Numbered from the stretch's first letter, positions 46,155-60,876 are shown. The stretch: DNA of 64,000 nucleotides from Tillus elongatus (GCA_964006375.1 OZ023267.1:14418846-14482845), one strand, 5' to 3'. Program-made: numbers and translations. Notes: generated by a model not told the origin, from the sequence alone.

Positions 46155-47715
46155 TTTTTTCCTTCCTTGGAGCTCGCCCGCGTCTTTGCCGCCCCGATAG
46201 CACCGCAGCCTTTGTCTTATTGTGATGCCCTTTGTCTTTTCTACTCCACCCATTCCAAAATCACTGTGCCTTGAACTAGTCTGCACAGCAATGGGTAGGG
46301 TGAAGTTTTATATTGCTCTGTCTCCGGGCTAGACTGACCGTAGATCAGTTGTTTTTTGTGGTCCAGAGCTTTACACTCGCACAAGATGTGCTGCGCTCAT
46401 TCCTCCCCCTCGCCACAGAGTCTGCATGCCAGTTCCCCCTCGAACCGCCCTATTTTATGCAGGTGTTCCTTGACAGCCATGCGTCCTGTTATGTTCCTGA
46501 GCTGTCCTCTGATAAGATTTGTCAGCTCCACAGCTCTGTTTGGACTGGGTTGCCCAATTAAAGACTTGCCGTGTTTGAGCCCTGGACAATCTGCCCAGTA
46601 TGCATTATGCCGTTCCCTGTCCCAGGACTTCATAGTTCCCCTGGCCGTACCTTTCAACACGTCCAGGACCGGTTCTGGGCCCATAAATGGTTCTGCTGAT
46701 CCTCTTTTCGCGAGACTGTCAGCTTCTTCATTGTCTTTAACCCCCGAGTGACCCGGCACCCAGATGAGGGTGATCTCATACTGCCCAGCCAGGTCACTCG
46801 TCTCGTCTCAGCATTCACTTACTAGCCTGGAATTTACACGTGGACTACTTAGGGCCTTAAGGGCTGTCTATGGATTTGAGGATCCACTTGTTGGTGTAGC
46901 CCCTTCTCTTGTTCTCACACATACACTGCAAGATGGCGTACATTTCGGCCTGAAAGACCGTTGCATGAGCTCCTAGGGAAATTCTGTGATTTTCCCATCA
47001 GTCCTTCTGAATAAACGCCTGCCAGACGAGCACGTCCCGTGGTAGGCACGGCGTTTCCCCTCGCCATGTATCGCGGTCGGGTATTACCACTGTAAACTTG
47101 TCATCCCTGCAGATTTGCGGGCTTTCGAAGTCTCAGCTCATTTCATGCATGGACTTCTTCACGATCTCCTAAATTTTGCAGTGGCCCCTGCAGCGTGGGT
47201 TGGTCAGACCAGTGCCGCATATGTTAACGATGGTCTGACCACCCTTGTGTACAGTCAGTGGGCCATACTAGGTCTTAGCCCCCATGTTTTTCTATAAAGA
47301 CGCCTAGTGAGGGCTAAGGTCATGACTGCCTTACGCAGTATTTTTTCAACGTGACCATTCCAGGTTAGCTTAGAGTCCAATACGACCCTAAGATATTTTA
47401 CCTCCCTGACCATTGGGATGTTTCTACCGTATATAGAATGAGAGTTCTGTGGCTCTCCCACTGCCTCCTCGTAAACAGTATGACGGTTGCTTTCTCGGGG
47501 TTCAACCCGAGCCCTTGGCCAACCGTCCACCCTTCCACCACTTTCAGTGCTGTCTGCATGCGCTCCCACACTGACTTGGTAACCTTTCCTCGAAGATGAC
47601 AATGTCGTCCGCATAGCCCTGTACTTCGTCCCCCCTCCCAAGAGCCTCCCTAGCAGGCCGTCCATGACTAGGCACCAGAGCAGGGGAGACAGAAAGCTCC
47701 CCTGCAGACACCCAC
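46155..47715 (-). pseudogene. LINE family alpha, minus copy (left palindrome arm and beyond)
   Basis: On the minus strand: LQGSFLSPLLWCLVMDGLL (RT motif QG..LSPLLW), a frameshift, then GYADDIVIFEE in the next frame. Further frameshifts lead to LGLNPEKATVILFTRRQWES, EVKYLRVVLDSKLTWNGHVE and RLYRKTWGLRP. A deleted linker, a partial RNase H ([19 protein letters not shown]) and the zinc knuckle ending ACRLCGEGEE... follow, with the 3' tail ending in an A-run near 46160. It is the parent of the right arm copy at 49265-50315. Confidence 0.8.
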
Positions 47716-47808
47716 TTAATTTTGATTTAACATTAATTATTTTTATAAATTACAGAAAATTGTGCAATTAATGAATACAAAATAAACGAATTGAAAACCA
47801 AAAAGTGT

Positions 47809-48086
47809 TCACTTTTTCAGTACATACTGTACCATTAACATCAACCGAGGTTGTGGCATTGTATTTGAGCAAGTTGAATGTCTGCACGTTCCACCCTTCG
47901 GAGGCGGCTTAAAGTCGTCGGTCCCCTGTCTATGCGATGTTGGGTACGTTAAAGATCCCTACCCTCCTTACAGAAAAGCGGGGGTTCGGCAAAATTTCCA
48001 GGAAAGTGAGGTGAAGCTGCTCCCTGGCGTCGGTGATTGGTCATAGTCGCGGAAATAGGCCGACGTTAAAGAAATAAAAACACACA
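47809..48086 (+). repeat. SINE copy 4, 5' truncated, 16-bp target duplication
   Basis: The headless SINE body starts tcactttttcagtacat and ends aaataaaaacacaca. It is flanked by gaaaaccaaaaagtgt at 47793-47808 and 48087-48102. This shows LINE-type insertion of the family. Confidence 0.85.
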
Positions 48087-48339
48087 GAAAACCAAAAAGT
48101 GTGAATGTATTTTCATTCCAGTAAATATTTGAAACAAATATATAGTAAAACATGATTTAAGTGTTCTGCAAATGTTAACTGCTTGTCGATTGGTAATATA
48201 AGGTATTAGTGAATTTTCTTTAAAAAAAATCACTAATGAGGAGATCCCGACTTTTGAAGTTTGAAAAAATTTCTTCAAATGAGCGCTAATTAGGCCCCGT
48301 AGAACACATATCTCCGGGGTCAGTTTCGATTTTTTGATG

Positions 48340-48644
<305 letters not shown>

Positions 48645-48896
48645 ATCAAAAAATCGAAACTGACCCCGGAGATATGTGTTCTACGGGGCCTAATTAGCGC
48701 TCATTTGAAGAAATTTTTTCAAACTTCAAAAGTCGGGATCTCCTCATTAGTGATTTTTTTTAAAGAAAATTCACTAATACCTTATATTACCAATCGACAA
48801 GCAGTTAACATTTGCAAAACACTTAAATCATGTTTTACTATATATTTGTTTCAAATATTTACTGGAATGAAAATACATTCACACTTTTTGGTTTTC

Positions 48897-49174
48897 TGTG
48901 TGTTTTTATTTCTTTAACGTCGGCCTATTTCCGCGACTATGACCAATCACCGACGCCAGGGAGCAGCTTCACCTCACTTTCCTGGAAATTTTGCCGAACC
49001 CCCGCTTTTCTGTAAGGAGGGTAGGGATCTTTAACGTACCCAACATCGCATAGACAGGGGACCGACGACTTTAAGCCGCCTCCGAAGGGTGGAACGTGCA
49101 GACATTCAACTTGCTCAAATACAATGCCACAACCTCGGTTGATGTTAATGGTACAGTATGTACTGAAAAAGTGA
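48897..49174 (-). repeat. SINE copy in the right palindrome arm
   Basis: Mirror image of 47809-48086, with the same target duplication. It arose by the inverted duplication, not by a new insertion. Confidence 0.85.
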
Positions 49175-49264
49175 ACACTTTTTGGTTTTCAATTCGTTTA
49201 TTTTGTATTCATTAATTGCACAATTTTCTGTAATTTATAAAAATAATTAATGTTAAATCAAAAT

Positions 49265-51560
<2,296 letters not shown>

Positions 51561-51639
51561 TAGTTATCTACAGATTTTTTTTTGTTTTTGATTAGTTATA
51601 TTAATATTCATATCTTGTTACTTAATAACCAATTATATG

Positions 51640-52665
51640 CAGACTCATGAGGGTGAAGATCGGTAAGAGTTTGTCATCTGACTACCCTCTCGAGTGTGGA
51701 GTTCCGCAGGGATCAGTTCTGACTCTGTTAATGTTTCTGGCGTATCTTAATGACCTTCCTATTTAGCACACTGTGACGTGACAATGTACACTGAAGATGT
51801 TGCATTGGTGGTCTTGGCGACTACCCTGGTGGGCTTCTTGAGGCAACTAATAAAATTGTTATTGGTTTTAGGGAATGGTGTCAAGAAAATCTTCTGATTA
51901 ACATGAACTGTCCATTTTCCTAAATGGGGGGGTTCTTTCGGACGGTTTTGTCAAATCAATTGACACCATGGGTCTTCGCTTTTCTGAGTCTGTGACTTAC
52001 TTGGGCTCTGTTTTACAGGTAACATTTCATGGAACCTTCAGGTGCACTCGGTTTGTGGCAGGCTCAATTCATCATTTATTGCATTGGGGAGATTAAAGGA
52101 TGTGTTGGACTGGCATGTGTTGATATCTCTGTACTATGCACTTGTCTATTCCTCACTCTTTTACAACACTGTTGCTTGGGGTTGTGCTACTGAAATTGAG
52201 CGACTATTTATGGCACAGAAGAGAATCATTAGACTTATGTTTGATATTCAGCTGAAGGGTGGCTGTCGGCCTTATTTTCGTCAACACTCCATCTTGACTG
52301 TTCCTTGCGTCTACATTTACAAGGTTATTATGTTTGTGAGACTATATCCTCACTGTTCTTATTTTCATATCGACGTATTTGCTTACGATGCGAGAAATAA
52401 ATTCACCATTGACATAAGTAGCCACCACACAGCTGGCTATGAGCAGTCACCTTACTATGCTTCTGCCCGTCTGTATAATCTCCTGCCTATCATCATCAGG
52501 CGGATAGTTAATGTTAACCATTTCAAACGCCAACTTAAAGAAATTTTATCAAGAAATTGTTTTTATTTGACTAAGGAATATTTTACTTTCAAGTTGTTGC
52601 TTGCAGTTGTGTCTCAAGCTTTAGAAGGTGCATCTGCTATATTTGAACACTAGCGATTTATGTTT
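51640..52665 (+). pseudogene. LINE RT and C-terminal fragment
   Basis: RVKIGKSLSSDYPLECGVPQ, then GSVL.LLMF, is the RT motif around GVPQGSVL. The YADD box has decayed to YTEDVALVV. From 52042 an open frame of 203 codons covers the C-terminal region: LKDVLDWHVLISLYYALVYS, then LFYNTVAWG, RIIRLMFD and PYYASARLYNLLP. This is the CR1/jockey-like thumb and tail. It is truncated at the 5' end and the 3' end runs into the next LINE. Confidence 0.75.
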
Positions 52666-52719
52666 TGATTTGTTAAGATGTCTATTGTTAGTTTGTTTTT
52701 TATTAATATTTATATATTA

Positions 52720-53760
52720 TAATACTTCGGGCGTTCCTCAGGGCTCTAATCTGGGGCCGCTATTGTTCTTATTATTTATCAATGATTTGGACAGTAGTTT
52801 AAGTGTGTTGAGACTTTTCTATGCAGATGACTTGAAGCTGCTTATGAGAGTGACATCGCTGGATGATTGTGTTAGACTGCAGGAAGATCTAGACTTGCTC
52901 TATGGGTGGTGCTTAAAGAATGGATTGGAACTAAATGTGAGTAAATGTAAGGTCATGACTTTCACACGTAAAGCTTTCCCTGTTCAGTTTGAGTATACTG
53001 TGGGTCGGTTGGTGGTCGATCGTGTGGAGACTGTGAAGCACTTGGGGGTCCACTTTGATAAGAAACTGTCGTTTGACATCCAAATCAATACCATAGTAAA
53101 CGAGTGTAACAGGTTCTTGGGATTTATAGTGTGGAACGGTGGATCATTTACATGTTTTGGTGCTCTCAAAGCTTTGTTCTTTCGAAGTTATGATATGCAT
53201 CTTTTGTCTGGGGCCCATATTATAGTGTGCATATAAGCTCACTCGAATCTGTCCAGAGAAGGTTCCTAAAATATCTGTGGTTTGAGGAAACTAGGCGTTA
53301 TCCGGAGAGGGGGTTCGATCATTCTGTTTTGCTTGCACACTTTGAATTCGTCAGTTGTGTAAGCTAAGAAGAGTTGACTCAATCACGTTTTTATATAAAC
53401 TGATACACAATGTCATTGATTGTCCGGAATTATTGGCGCAGATAAATTTCCATGTTCCCAGGATGAGTGAACGGCACAATATGTTATTTTATAATAATCA
53501 TGCTAGGACTGTTGTTATGTTAAGATTTCCAATATATGTAATGTGTGAAACTTTTAATATCATTTGTTCACGTAGTGATATATTTGCGACAGTTTGTGTA
53601 CATTGTTACATAGAGCTATTGAAATGTTGTAGTTTTGGTTTGTTTTTGGATTAATATTTTGTTATTGTTAATTTATGGCCATCTCACTTGCTAATTAGTG
53701 TGTAAGTGTTCTGTAATTAGTCCTGTACTTGGTCTGTTAGACACAATAAATTATTATTAT
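52720..53760 (+). pseudogene. LINE RT fragment with (TTA)n tail
   Basis: The frame reads TSGVPQGSNLGPLLFLLFIN, then RLFYADDLKLLM (catalytic YADD), LNVSKCKVMTFTRK and VKHLGVHFDKKLSF. It ends by frameshift near 53236. Further C-terminal coding (LRRVDSITFLYKLIHN) follows in another frame to about 53640. The 3' end is ctgttagacacaataaattattattatta. It is 5' truncated just before motif GVPQG, and a different family from its left neighbour. Confidence 0.8.
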
Positions 53761-53899
53761 TATTACCTTTATTTTCCTTTTTCATGCGTATTTATTTGTT
53801 TTTGTTTTGTATTTTTTGGTCGTTGGTGTATATGTGTTGTATCTTTGTTGACGAGATCTGTTTTTGTAACAGCTTTGGTACAATAAATATCGATCTATC

Positions 53900-54680
53900 T
53901 ACGTATCATTGACTTTTTTCCAATGATATCTGGAAGTCTCGTGAATACAATAGCACTGTGTCATCCACCAAAGTTATGTATGTAGCTATTAATTTTGCTA
54001 ATGATGTTATCTCTACATGCAACAAATACAAAATAGGTCCAAGTACAGATCCCTGTGGGACACTAGCTTTTACAATTTTGACGATGCTGTTTTTTAGTAT
54101 TAACCACAGTTTGCTTCCTGCCAAATAGATAACTAGATGTAAGTTTTTGCGCAATGCCGTGTACTACCATATAATATAGTTTGTTTAATAGAATGCTAAG
54201 ATTAACTATGTCAAATGTTTTGTCTAAAATCTAGATTCCTAGCACATATTTTTTCTCGTCAAGGTTAGTAGTGATAAACTGTATTACTTTAGTACCTGCC
54301 AGGCATGTACTAATACTTTTTTGAAATCCAAACAAATGCTCATTAAATTTAATTGTGCTAGTCACAAAATTAACTATTCTAGACTTCACGAGCTTTTTCT
54401 AATATTTTCGAAGAATCATAATTAGAGAAATAGATCTTTTATTTTGAGGATTGCGGTAATTTGATTTCTGAATCTGTGTTACTAGCGCCTGCTTTAATAT
54501 TTCTGGATATACATCGCCACTTTCCAACACTTCATTAATTAATTTGATAATGATTGGCAATGCAGATTTTAAAATACATTTTTAAATCTCTTGTAGTAAT
54601 ATTATCAATGACAAGAGCTGTATTACCATTTAGATCATTTAAAATCTTAAGGATTTCTTCTTCATCACAAGGTTTAAGAT
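53900..54680 (-). pseudogene. degraded LINE RT, minus strand
   Basis: Fragments on the minus strand: PCDEEEILKILNDLNGNTAL (pre-motif region), VKASVPQGSVLGPILYLLHV (motif GVPQG...) and LVDDTVLLYS, where YADD has become LVDD. Many stops lie between them. It is old and inactive. Confidence 0.6.
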
Positions 54681-54687
54681 ATAGATA

Positions 54688-54880
54688 GATAGATTTATTT
54701 GTCATGAGCTGATACAATGTTTCAGATAGACACGTCAATAAAATTTTAAAAACATAATAATCAATAAGTAAAATAATGTAAAAAATATTCACATAAATAC
54801 AAACAGTCGCACACTATCACTGTGAAATAACAAATAAGATACCAAAAAGACTAAAAATACGAGACATCACAACAACTATG
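54688..54880 (-). repeat. LINE 3'-end stub with (TAGA)n tail
   Basis: It starts atagatagatagatttattt, like the 3' end of the LINE at 16861, and breaks off at 54880, where family beta copy c begins. Only the 3' untranslated end was inserted. Confidence 0.45.
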
Positions 54881-54886
54881 ATGACC

Positions 54887-55940
54887 TTAAGTACGTGGAC
54901 AGCAAATTTCTTCTCCAACCGGTGCATTTCTGTTGTTGTTGATGGCCATTCCTCTAAACTGTATCCAATTAATGCAGGAGTTCCTCAAGGTTCAGCTTTA
55001 GCCCCTACTTTGTTTCTTCTCCACATCAATGACCTCCTCTCTAGCACATCCAACCCAGTTCACAGTTACGACGATAACAGCACCCCCCACTCAAATATAC
55101 AATATTCTAAGCCTGTCTCTTTAGCCCAATTAGATGAGGATTGGAGACTCATGGAGGGTTCTGTCTCTGTGGATATCCAAAAAATATTGAACTGGGGAAG
55201 TAGAAATCTTGTACAATTCAACCCCACCAAATCACAGTCTTGCTTTCTTTCTCATGAGATACACCAGCCCTAGACCCATCACAATAAACAACCAATTTAT
55301 TGAAAGTAATGAGTTCTTTTCATTGTTGGCATTTCTGTGGATCGAAATCTCAATTGGCACCAACATGTCACATCAATTGCAGAAGCGGCTGCTAAGAAAT
55401 TAGGTTTCCTCTTCCGGGCTCGCAAATACTTTTCACCAGCTAATCTCTATACCTTATATACTTCACAAATAAGATCAAACCTCGAATACTACTCCCACGT
55501 CTGGGGTACTGCTGCTGCTTCTACACTCGCTATCCTGGACTCCATTCAGAAGAGAGCTATATGTCTCATCGGTGACCCTACCCTCACCCACAGGCTGCCA
55601 TCGCTTGCCCACCGACGTGCCGCTGGTGACCTTTCTCTCTTTTATAGATATCTGCATGGGCACTGCTCAGAGGAGCTTTCTTCCATAGTTCCTCCACCTG
55701 CTGCCCCCAACAGATCTACCAGGGGAACAGAGCGAATGCACCCTTTTACTGTCCAGGTCACCAGACATAGAACATCTTGTTATGCCCGCTCTTTTGTCCC
55801 GAGGACTTCCAAGTTATGGAATGCCTTGCCGGCACATGTTTTTCCTTCTCCCCCGAACCTCCAAATGTTGCCTCTTTCCTCCTTGTCGACACCCACAGTA
55901 CGATAGTATTTAGGCTGTAAGCTCTCGTGGTGTGTTTTTA
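54887..55940 (+). pseudogene. LINE family beta, copy c
   Basis: It starts inside RT (STWTANFFSNRCISVVVDGH) and has GVPQGSALAPTLFLLHIND. YADD is altered (HSYDDNST). From 55337 it keeps an open frame to the stop: [55 protein letters not shown] and [14 protein letters not shown] 24-bp stretch after PPNLQ is missing compared with copies d and e. The 3' end is at 55935, and a (TA)n tract follows almost directly. Confidence 0.85.
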
Positions 55941-55943
55941 TTA

Positions 55944-56048
<105 letters not shown>

Positions 56049-56280
56049 CTTCAGCCTGATTGTTTAATTGCATACCAGTTTTGTCTGTTTCAACTGTGCC
56101 AATCTTGTACCTCACATCCATTAAATAATCATCTTACTTATGGGCCATTTAATATTATGCTATACAACAGACTTTCCCTGCATTAATATAATATTGACTA
56201 AACGATAGAAAGTTAGTATTTTAAGGACTTATCAAATTTTTAGGAGTTTAAAATGAATTAAGTAATTATATTTGTTCTAG

Positions 56281-57152
56281 TTGAACCACCAAAAGAAAAC
56301 AGTACTTCAGACTTGGACCTACCACCCAAGCAGATGCTGGGCAAGGGCAAACGTGCAAGAATCCCTAACAAACGTTACAGTGACATTCTACTCGCACCGT
56401 CATCCAAAATTATGTCACCTAGGGTCATGCTTGAGAACGGCGATAAACGAATAATGGAAAAACTAGAAGCGGAAGAAGGCGAAGAGAAGAATCACCCTAC
56501 TGTAACTTCTATTAAAGCGAGAACATCTTCTGACAGTCCGGTAGCTAAGAAACCAAAGCTCAGTATAGACCTCAGCAATCCAAACTATCTTAAACCATTT
56601 AAGTTGGGTTGGAAAAGGGAACTGGTGTATAGAGCCACAAACGACAGTGCTAGTAAAAGAAACGGAGACATCTATTACTACACTCCAGGTGGCAAAAAGG
56701 TTAGATCGATGAGAGAGGTTGGCGAACACCTAGACATTAGTTCGGGCCTACGTTTGGAAGATTTCACTTTCTTTAAGGAGCCCCTGGGATTGGACGATCC
56801 TGAAAAGGAAACAATAAGAGATGCTAAAATTAAACTAGGCGGTAGCACTGGTGGAGGGAGTTTTATGAAGAAATCCTCAACCCCTAAACTGACCAAGACA
56901 CCGAAGCCTAAGGTGTCAGTAACACCATCAAAATCAACACCAGTTACTCCTAAGACACACGTTTCGCCTACTCACAAGCCAGCAGCCATTAAAACGACCC
57001 CAGCTGCAAAGTCTACAAGCGTGCCGAAGGCATCGACTACAACAAAAGATACAGTAAGGGTAGCCTCACCTCCTCATGTGAGCTCTGAAACCCCAGTCAG
57101 TGAACCTGTAGCAAACAAAACTAAGAGTGTTGCGAAACTAGGCAACTTTAAG
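56281..57152 (+). CDS. MBD-domain chromatin protein, exon 2 with the MBD
   Basis: Acceptor tttgttctag at 56280, donor AAG|gtgagc at 57152, 290 full codons. It starts VEPPKENSTSDLDLPPKQML, followed by KGKRARIPNKRYSDILL. Around protein residues 251-314 lies a methyl-CpG-binding (TAM/MBD) domain: LGWKRELVYR, GDIYYYTPGGKKVRSMREVG, then LRLEDFTFF. The two Arg of WKRE..YR and KKVRS, the Asp-Ile-Tyr triplet and Gly-Lys-Lys match the residues that contact methyl-CpG in MBD proteins. A long Thr/Pro/Lys/Ser-rich tail follows. The likely role is a nuclear reader of methylated DNA or a scaffold. It is not clearly MBD2/3, where the domain is N-terminal, and the orthologue is not identified. Confidence 0.85.
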
Positions 57153-57370
57153 GTGAGCAAGGATTGTTTTATAATAATTTTAAGTAGACGTTTAATATTG
57201 TGTATTACAAAACTTTAATTAATTGAATTATAAGAGTGAGTTTTTTTTTCTAAAAGTTATAAGTTTTATTGACAAATCATGTGATATTTACACACTTAAT
57301 TGCTCGGATCAAGATATTGAAGATATTAAAGTCATACTTGTAGTCATGGGTGTACAGTATACAGGCAGAA

Positions 57371-58455
57371 ACTCTAAACTCTATCCAATTAATGCAGGAG
57401 TTCCTCAAGGTTCAGCTTTAGCTCCTACTTTGTTTCTTCTCCACTTCATTGACCTCCTCTCCAGTTCACAGTTACGCGGACGACAGCACCCTCCTCTCAA
57501 ATATACAATATTCTAAGCCTGTCTCTTTAGCCCACTTAGATGAGGATCACAGACTCATAGGGGGTTCTATCTCCGTGGATCTCCAAAAAATATTAGATTA
57601 GGGACGTAGAAATCTTGTACAATTCAATCCCACCAAATCACAGTCTTGCTTTCTTTCTCATAACAGATACACCAGCCCTAGACCCATCACGATAAACAAC
57701 CAAGTTATTCAAAGTAATGAGTCCTTTTCACTTGTTGGCATTTCTGTGGATCAAAATCTCAATTGGCACCAACATGTCACATCAATTGCAGAAGCGGCTG
57801 CTAAGAAATTAGGTTTCCTCTTCCGGGCTCGCAAATACTTTTCACCAGCTAATCTCTATACCTTATATACTTCACAAATGGTCGCGGTGGAGGGACCGAT
57901 ATGGACCACTCACATTCAAACCTAACCCTAACCTACTTCACAAATAAGACCAAACCTAGAATACTGCTCCCACATCTGGGGTGCTGCTACCGCTTCTACA
58001 CTCGCTATCCTGGACTCCATTCAGAAGAGAGCTATACGTCTCATCGGTGACCCTACCCTCACCCAAAGGCTGCCATCCCTTACCCACCGACGTGCCGTTG
58101 GTGACCCCTCTCTCTTTTATAGATATCTGCACGTGTACTGCTCAGAGGAGCTTTCTTCCATAGTTCTTCCACCTGCTGCCCCTAACAGATCTACCAGGGG
58201 AACAGAGCAAATGCACCCTTTTACTGTCCAGGTCACCAGACACAGAACATCTTGTTATGCCTGCTCTTTTGTCCCGAGGACTTCCAAGTTGTGGAATTCC
58301 TTGCCGGCACATGTTTTTCCTTTTCCCCCGAACCTCCAAACCTTCAAGTCCAGAATTAACAAGTTGCCGCTTTCCTCCTTGTCGACACCCACAGTACGAT
58401 AGTATTTAGGCTGTAAGCCCTCGTAGTGGTTGTTGAAATAAAATTATTAAAAAAA
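57371..58455 (+). pseudogene. LINE family beta, copy d
   Basis: It starts at SKLYPINAGVPQGSALAPTL and is frameshifted soon after (YADD region ttacgcggacgacagc in another frame). It continues as KKLGFLFRARKYFSP to TLYTSQ. There a 54-bp insert sits inside a duplicated tacttcacaaat (see 57880-57933), after which the rest follows to TSKLWNSLPAHVFPFPPNLQ and the complete 3' end (ctgtaagccctcgtagtgg, A-rich tail). It lies in intron 2 of the MBD gene, same strand. Confidence 0.85.
57880..57933 (+). mobile_element. 54-bp 3' stub of a LINE, 12-bp target duplication
   Basis: It matches the 3' end of the LINE at 1875-2520 (gtcg.ggtggaggga.cg.ta, cactcaca.t, ctaacc). It is flanked by tacttcacaaat at 57868-57879 and 57934-57945. 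It is an extremely short target-primed insertion nested in LINE beta. Confidence 0.8.
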
Positions 58456-58479
58456 AATCTGTTTGGGCCGATATACTTG

Positions 58480-59180
58480 GTATTCAATAGCAATGAACTT
58501 GTGCACTTTCTCCTCCTTCTATCAGTGATGAACTTTCCTCTTTCGCCTGTTCAACAAAGAAGCAATTTAACATATATTATCAAAACGTCAGGGGCTTCCG
58601 GACACGAACTAATGATGTTTACTCTTTTGTTTGCTCGCAGGCACACCCTCTTGACTGTTTTGCTTTCACTGAGACTTGGCTGGATAGTGATATTTATAGT
58701 AGCGAACTGTTTGATGATCAATATACTGTCTATAGGTCAGATAGGGATTTTTCTTCCTCTTGCAAGACTAGGGGAGATGGTGTTCTGCTTGCTGTGCATT
58801 CTCGCTTTGCTACTCGTCTCCTTGATATTCGGAGGGACTGTAACGGGTTGGATGATCTTTCTAATATTATCATCAGGCCTCGTTTAATGTTTTTGTTGTT
58901 TATATACCTCCTAATATTCCAATTAATGATTACTGCCTTTTCTTTGAAACTCTCGAGTCCCTGTGCATAAAATATTGTCGTGAGACATTCTTAGTTGGCG
59001 ACTGTAACATGCCTGAATATGCTTCTTGTCGTCTGGACAACCCCTCTGCTCGTATGTCTGCTTTTCAAAATTGCTGTAATTACTACTCCTAGGACAATTT
59101 AATCATGTTGAGAATATTAACAATAGGATTCTTGACATGGTTTTGTTTACTGACGCTTGGTGGAGAAGGCTCTCGGATTT
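58480..59180 (+). pseudogene. LINE AP-endonuclease fragment
   Basis: A + frame near 58575 reads IYYQNVRGFRTRTNDVYSF, then DCFAFTETWLDSDIYSSELF (TETWL with the catalytic Glu), YTVYRSDRD and GDGVLLAVHSRF. After frameshifts comes FLVGDCNMPEY near 58989 (equivalent of GDFN). These are the ordered motifs of the N-terminal apurinic-type endonuclease of CR1/jockey-like LINEs, which nicks the target. No RT follows directly; the next RT scrap is at 59340. The large 58426-58887 frame is only a shadow. Confidence 0.7.
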
Positions 59181-59490
59181 CCCAGGAATCTTCCCATGGT
59201 GTGGGCAGTTGCAAGTAGTACCGCCTTCTGCATAACCTTATAAAGATGCTCTCCAAGTTCATGTTATTAATTTTTTTTAAAGCTGACTATTGAAAATAAT
59301 TATTACTGCAGTAATAGATTTAATTGTGGGAATAGCATAAGCTTTTGATGAAAAATGTGTACTACAAGCAACATTTAAAACATTCAACCGCATGCCTCAG
59401 CTTTTGACAAAACTTAAATATTATGGCATGAGAGGTGTACCATTAATGCTCAGTTTCACAAAGCTCAATTAAATATTTAACAGACGCTAA

Positions 59491-59594
59491 GTTAATCAAG
59501 GCTTCAGAACACCAATCAAAGACTATGATTCGGGTTTTTGCCGTGGCAACTAAATGTTTTAAACTTTGGTTGGTAGTATTAAGCCTTGATTAAC
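59491..59594. mobile_element. short MITE
   Basis: 104 bp with ends gttaatcaaggctt and aagccttgattaac, perfect inverses over 14 bp. Flanking TAA/TAA could be a 3-bp duplication of PIF/Harbinger type. Confidence 0.55.
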
Positions 59595-59599
59595 TAACC

Positions 59600-60395
59600 G
59601 GCCGTTATATGGTGTATATATACAATCAGATTTTCGCTGGTCAATGCACATTGAAAAGCTCCAGGGCACATTGGCGTCGTGTCTGTATCTGTTGAGGCGT
59701 CTGATGAACATCAGTAATTACCAGACAGTGTTGACAGCTTATCATGCATGTTTCCAAAGTAGGGCTACCTATGGTATCCTAATATGGGGGAGTAGCCCTG
59801 GAGTGTCTGAAATATTTCTGCAACAGAAAGCTGCAGTAAGAATAATCTGTTCTGTAGACAGCCGTACAAGTTGTAGAACTTTATTCACGAAGACAGGCAT
59901 ACTTACCATCTTTTCAGCATATATTTTGGAAAGTGTCTTATATACTTACCAACATCAAGAGGACTACAACCAAAATGGTGATTACCACGAATATGGTACC
60001 CGAGGCAGACAGAACATATCCATTCCTTATCATAGAATAAAAAGAGCTGAAACCGGGGTGAATTGCTGGGGTGTCAAGTTCTTCAATAAAATCCCCCAGA
60101 ATATAAGATCAAAACATAAGCGAGAATTTAGGAGAAATGTGAAAAACACTTATGAAGTATGCATTTTATTCTTTAAGTGAATACCTCAATATGGACATTG
60201 AGTGGATAGAGTAGAGCCACTAGAGACAACATAAGATGCCATTTTTTTTATGTGTGTAAATTTGTTTCTTTTGTTTTTTGTATTTTTGTTTGTTTTTGAT
60301 GTTTATTTCACAATTTTAGTTCTATAATCTTATATTTGGTATTTGTTTGACAAGGCTGTGTAATTTTTGCCAGAATAAATATTATTATTATTATT
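59600..60395 (+). pseudogene. LINE C-terminal fragment with (TTA)n tail
   Basis: An open frame 59644-60180 reads MHIEKLQGTLASCLYLLRRL, then YHACFQSRATYGILIWGSSP, RIICSVDSRTSCRTLF and NCWGVKFFNKIPQNIR. This is the region after YADD in CR1/jockey-like RTs: W..HI..L..KL.....LR, A......L.YG...WG, R........PC..LF. The 3' end is ggctgtgtaatttttgccag, aataaa and (TTA)n at 60378-60395. RT catalytic motifs are cut off by 5' truncation. Confidence 0.75.
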
Positions 60396-60672
60396 AAATG
60401 TTTAATCGAGCTTTGTGAAACTGTGCATAGGTCTGATGTATTCACACATTTTAAACTTAAAACAGAGTTTTAATTCGGAGGCAAGTGTTAGAGTGGAGAG
60501 CTATCATTTGGGGAGTTCCGCAGGATTCAATACTAGTACCCTTTCTGTTTTTAATATATTTTAATGACTCGATAGACAGTATGCATTGCAGGACTTATTC
60601 CTAAATGGATAAAGCATAGTTAAGGAATGTGAGTCAAACAACTACAGAAGTCGATATATAATCACAATCACA

Positions 60673-60816
60673 TACTGCTCCCACATCTGGGGTGCTGCTG
60701 CCTCTTCTACACTCGCTATCCTGGACTCTATTCAGAAGAGAGCTATATGTCTCATCGGTGACCCTACTCTCACCAAAAGGCTGCCATCCCTTGCCCGCCG
60801 ACGTGCCGTTGGTGAC

Positions 60817-60876
<60 letters not shown>

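Larger units (their letters stand above)
59340..60620 (+). pseudogene. LINE RT scrap, split by an inserted element
   Basis: Left part (59340-59450): AFDEKCVLQATFKTFNRMPQ, then LLTKLKYYGMRGVP, RT motif KAFDTV.H..LL.KL..YGIRG in a decayed form. Right part (60440-60620): FGVPQDSILVPFLFLIYFN (motif GVPQGS.LGP..F..Y.ND). Between them lies a unit with inverted ends cagtttcacaaagctc (59451) and its inverse ending at 60422, which holds a MITE and another LINE. No target duplication was recognised. Confidence 0.5.

Noticed and set aside
58426..58887. 153-codon hydrophobic ORF, membrane-protein-like
   Set aside because: It is a shadow frame of the LINE endonuclease, which is read in the neighbouring frame with clear motifs.
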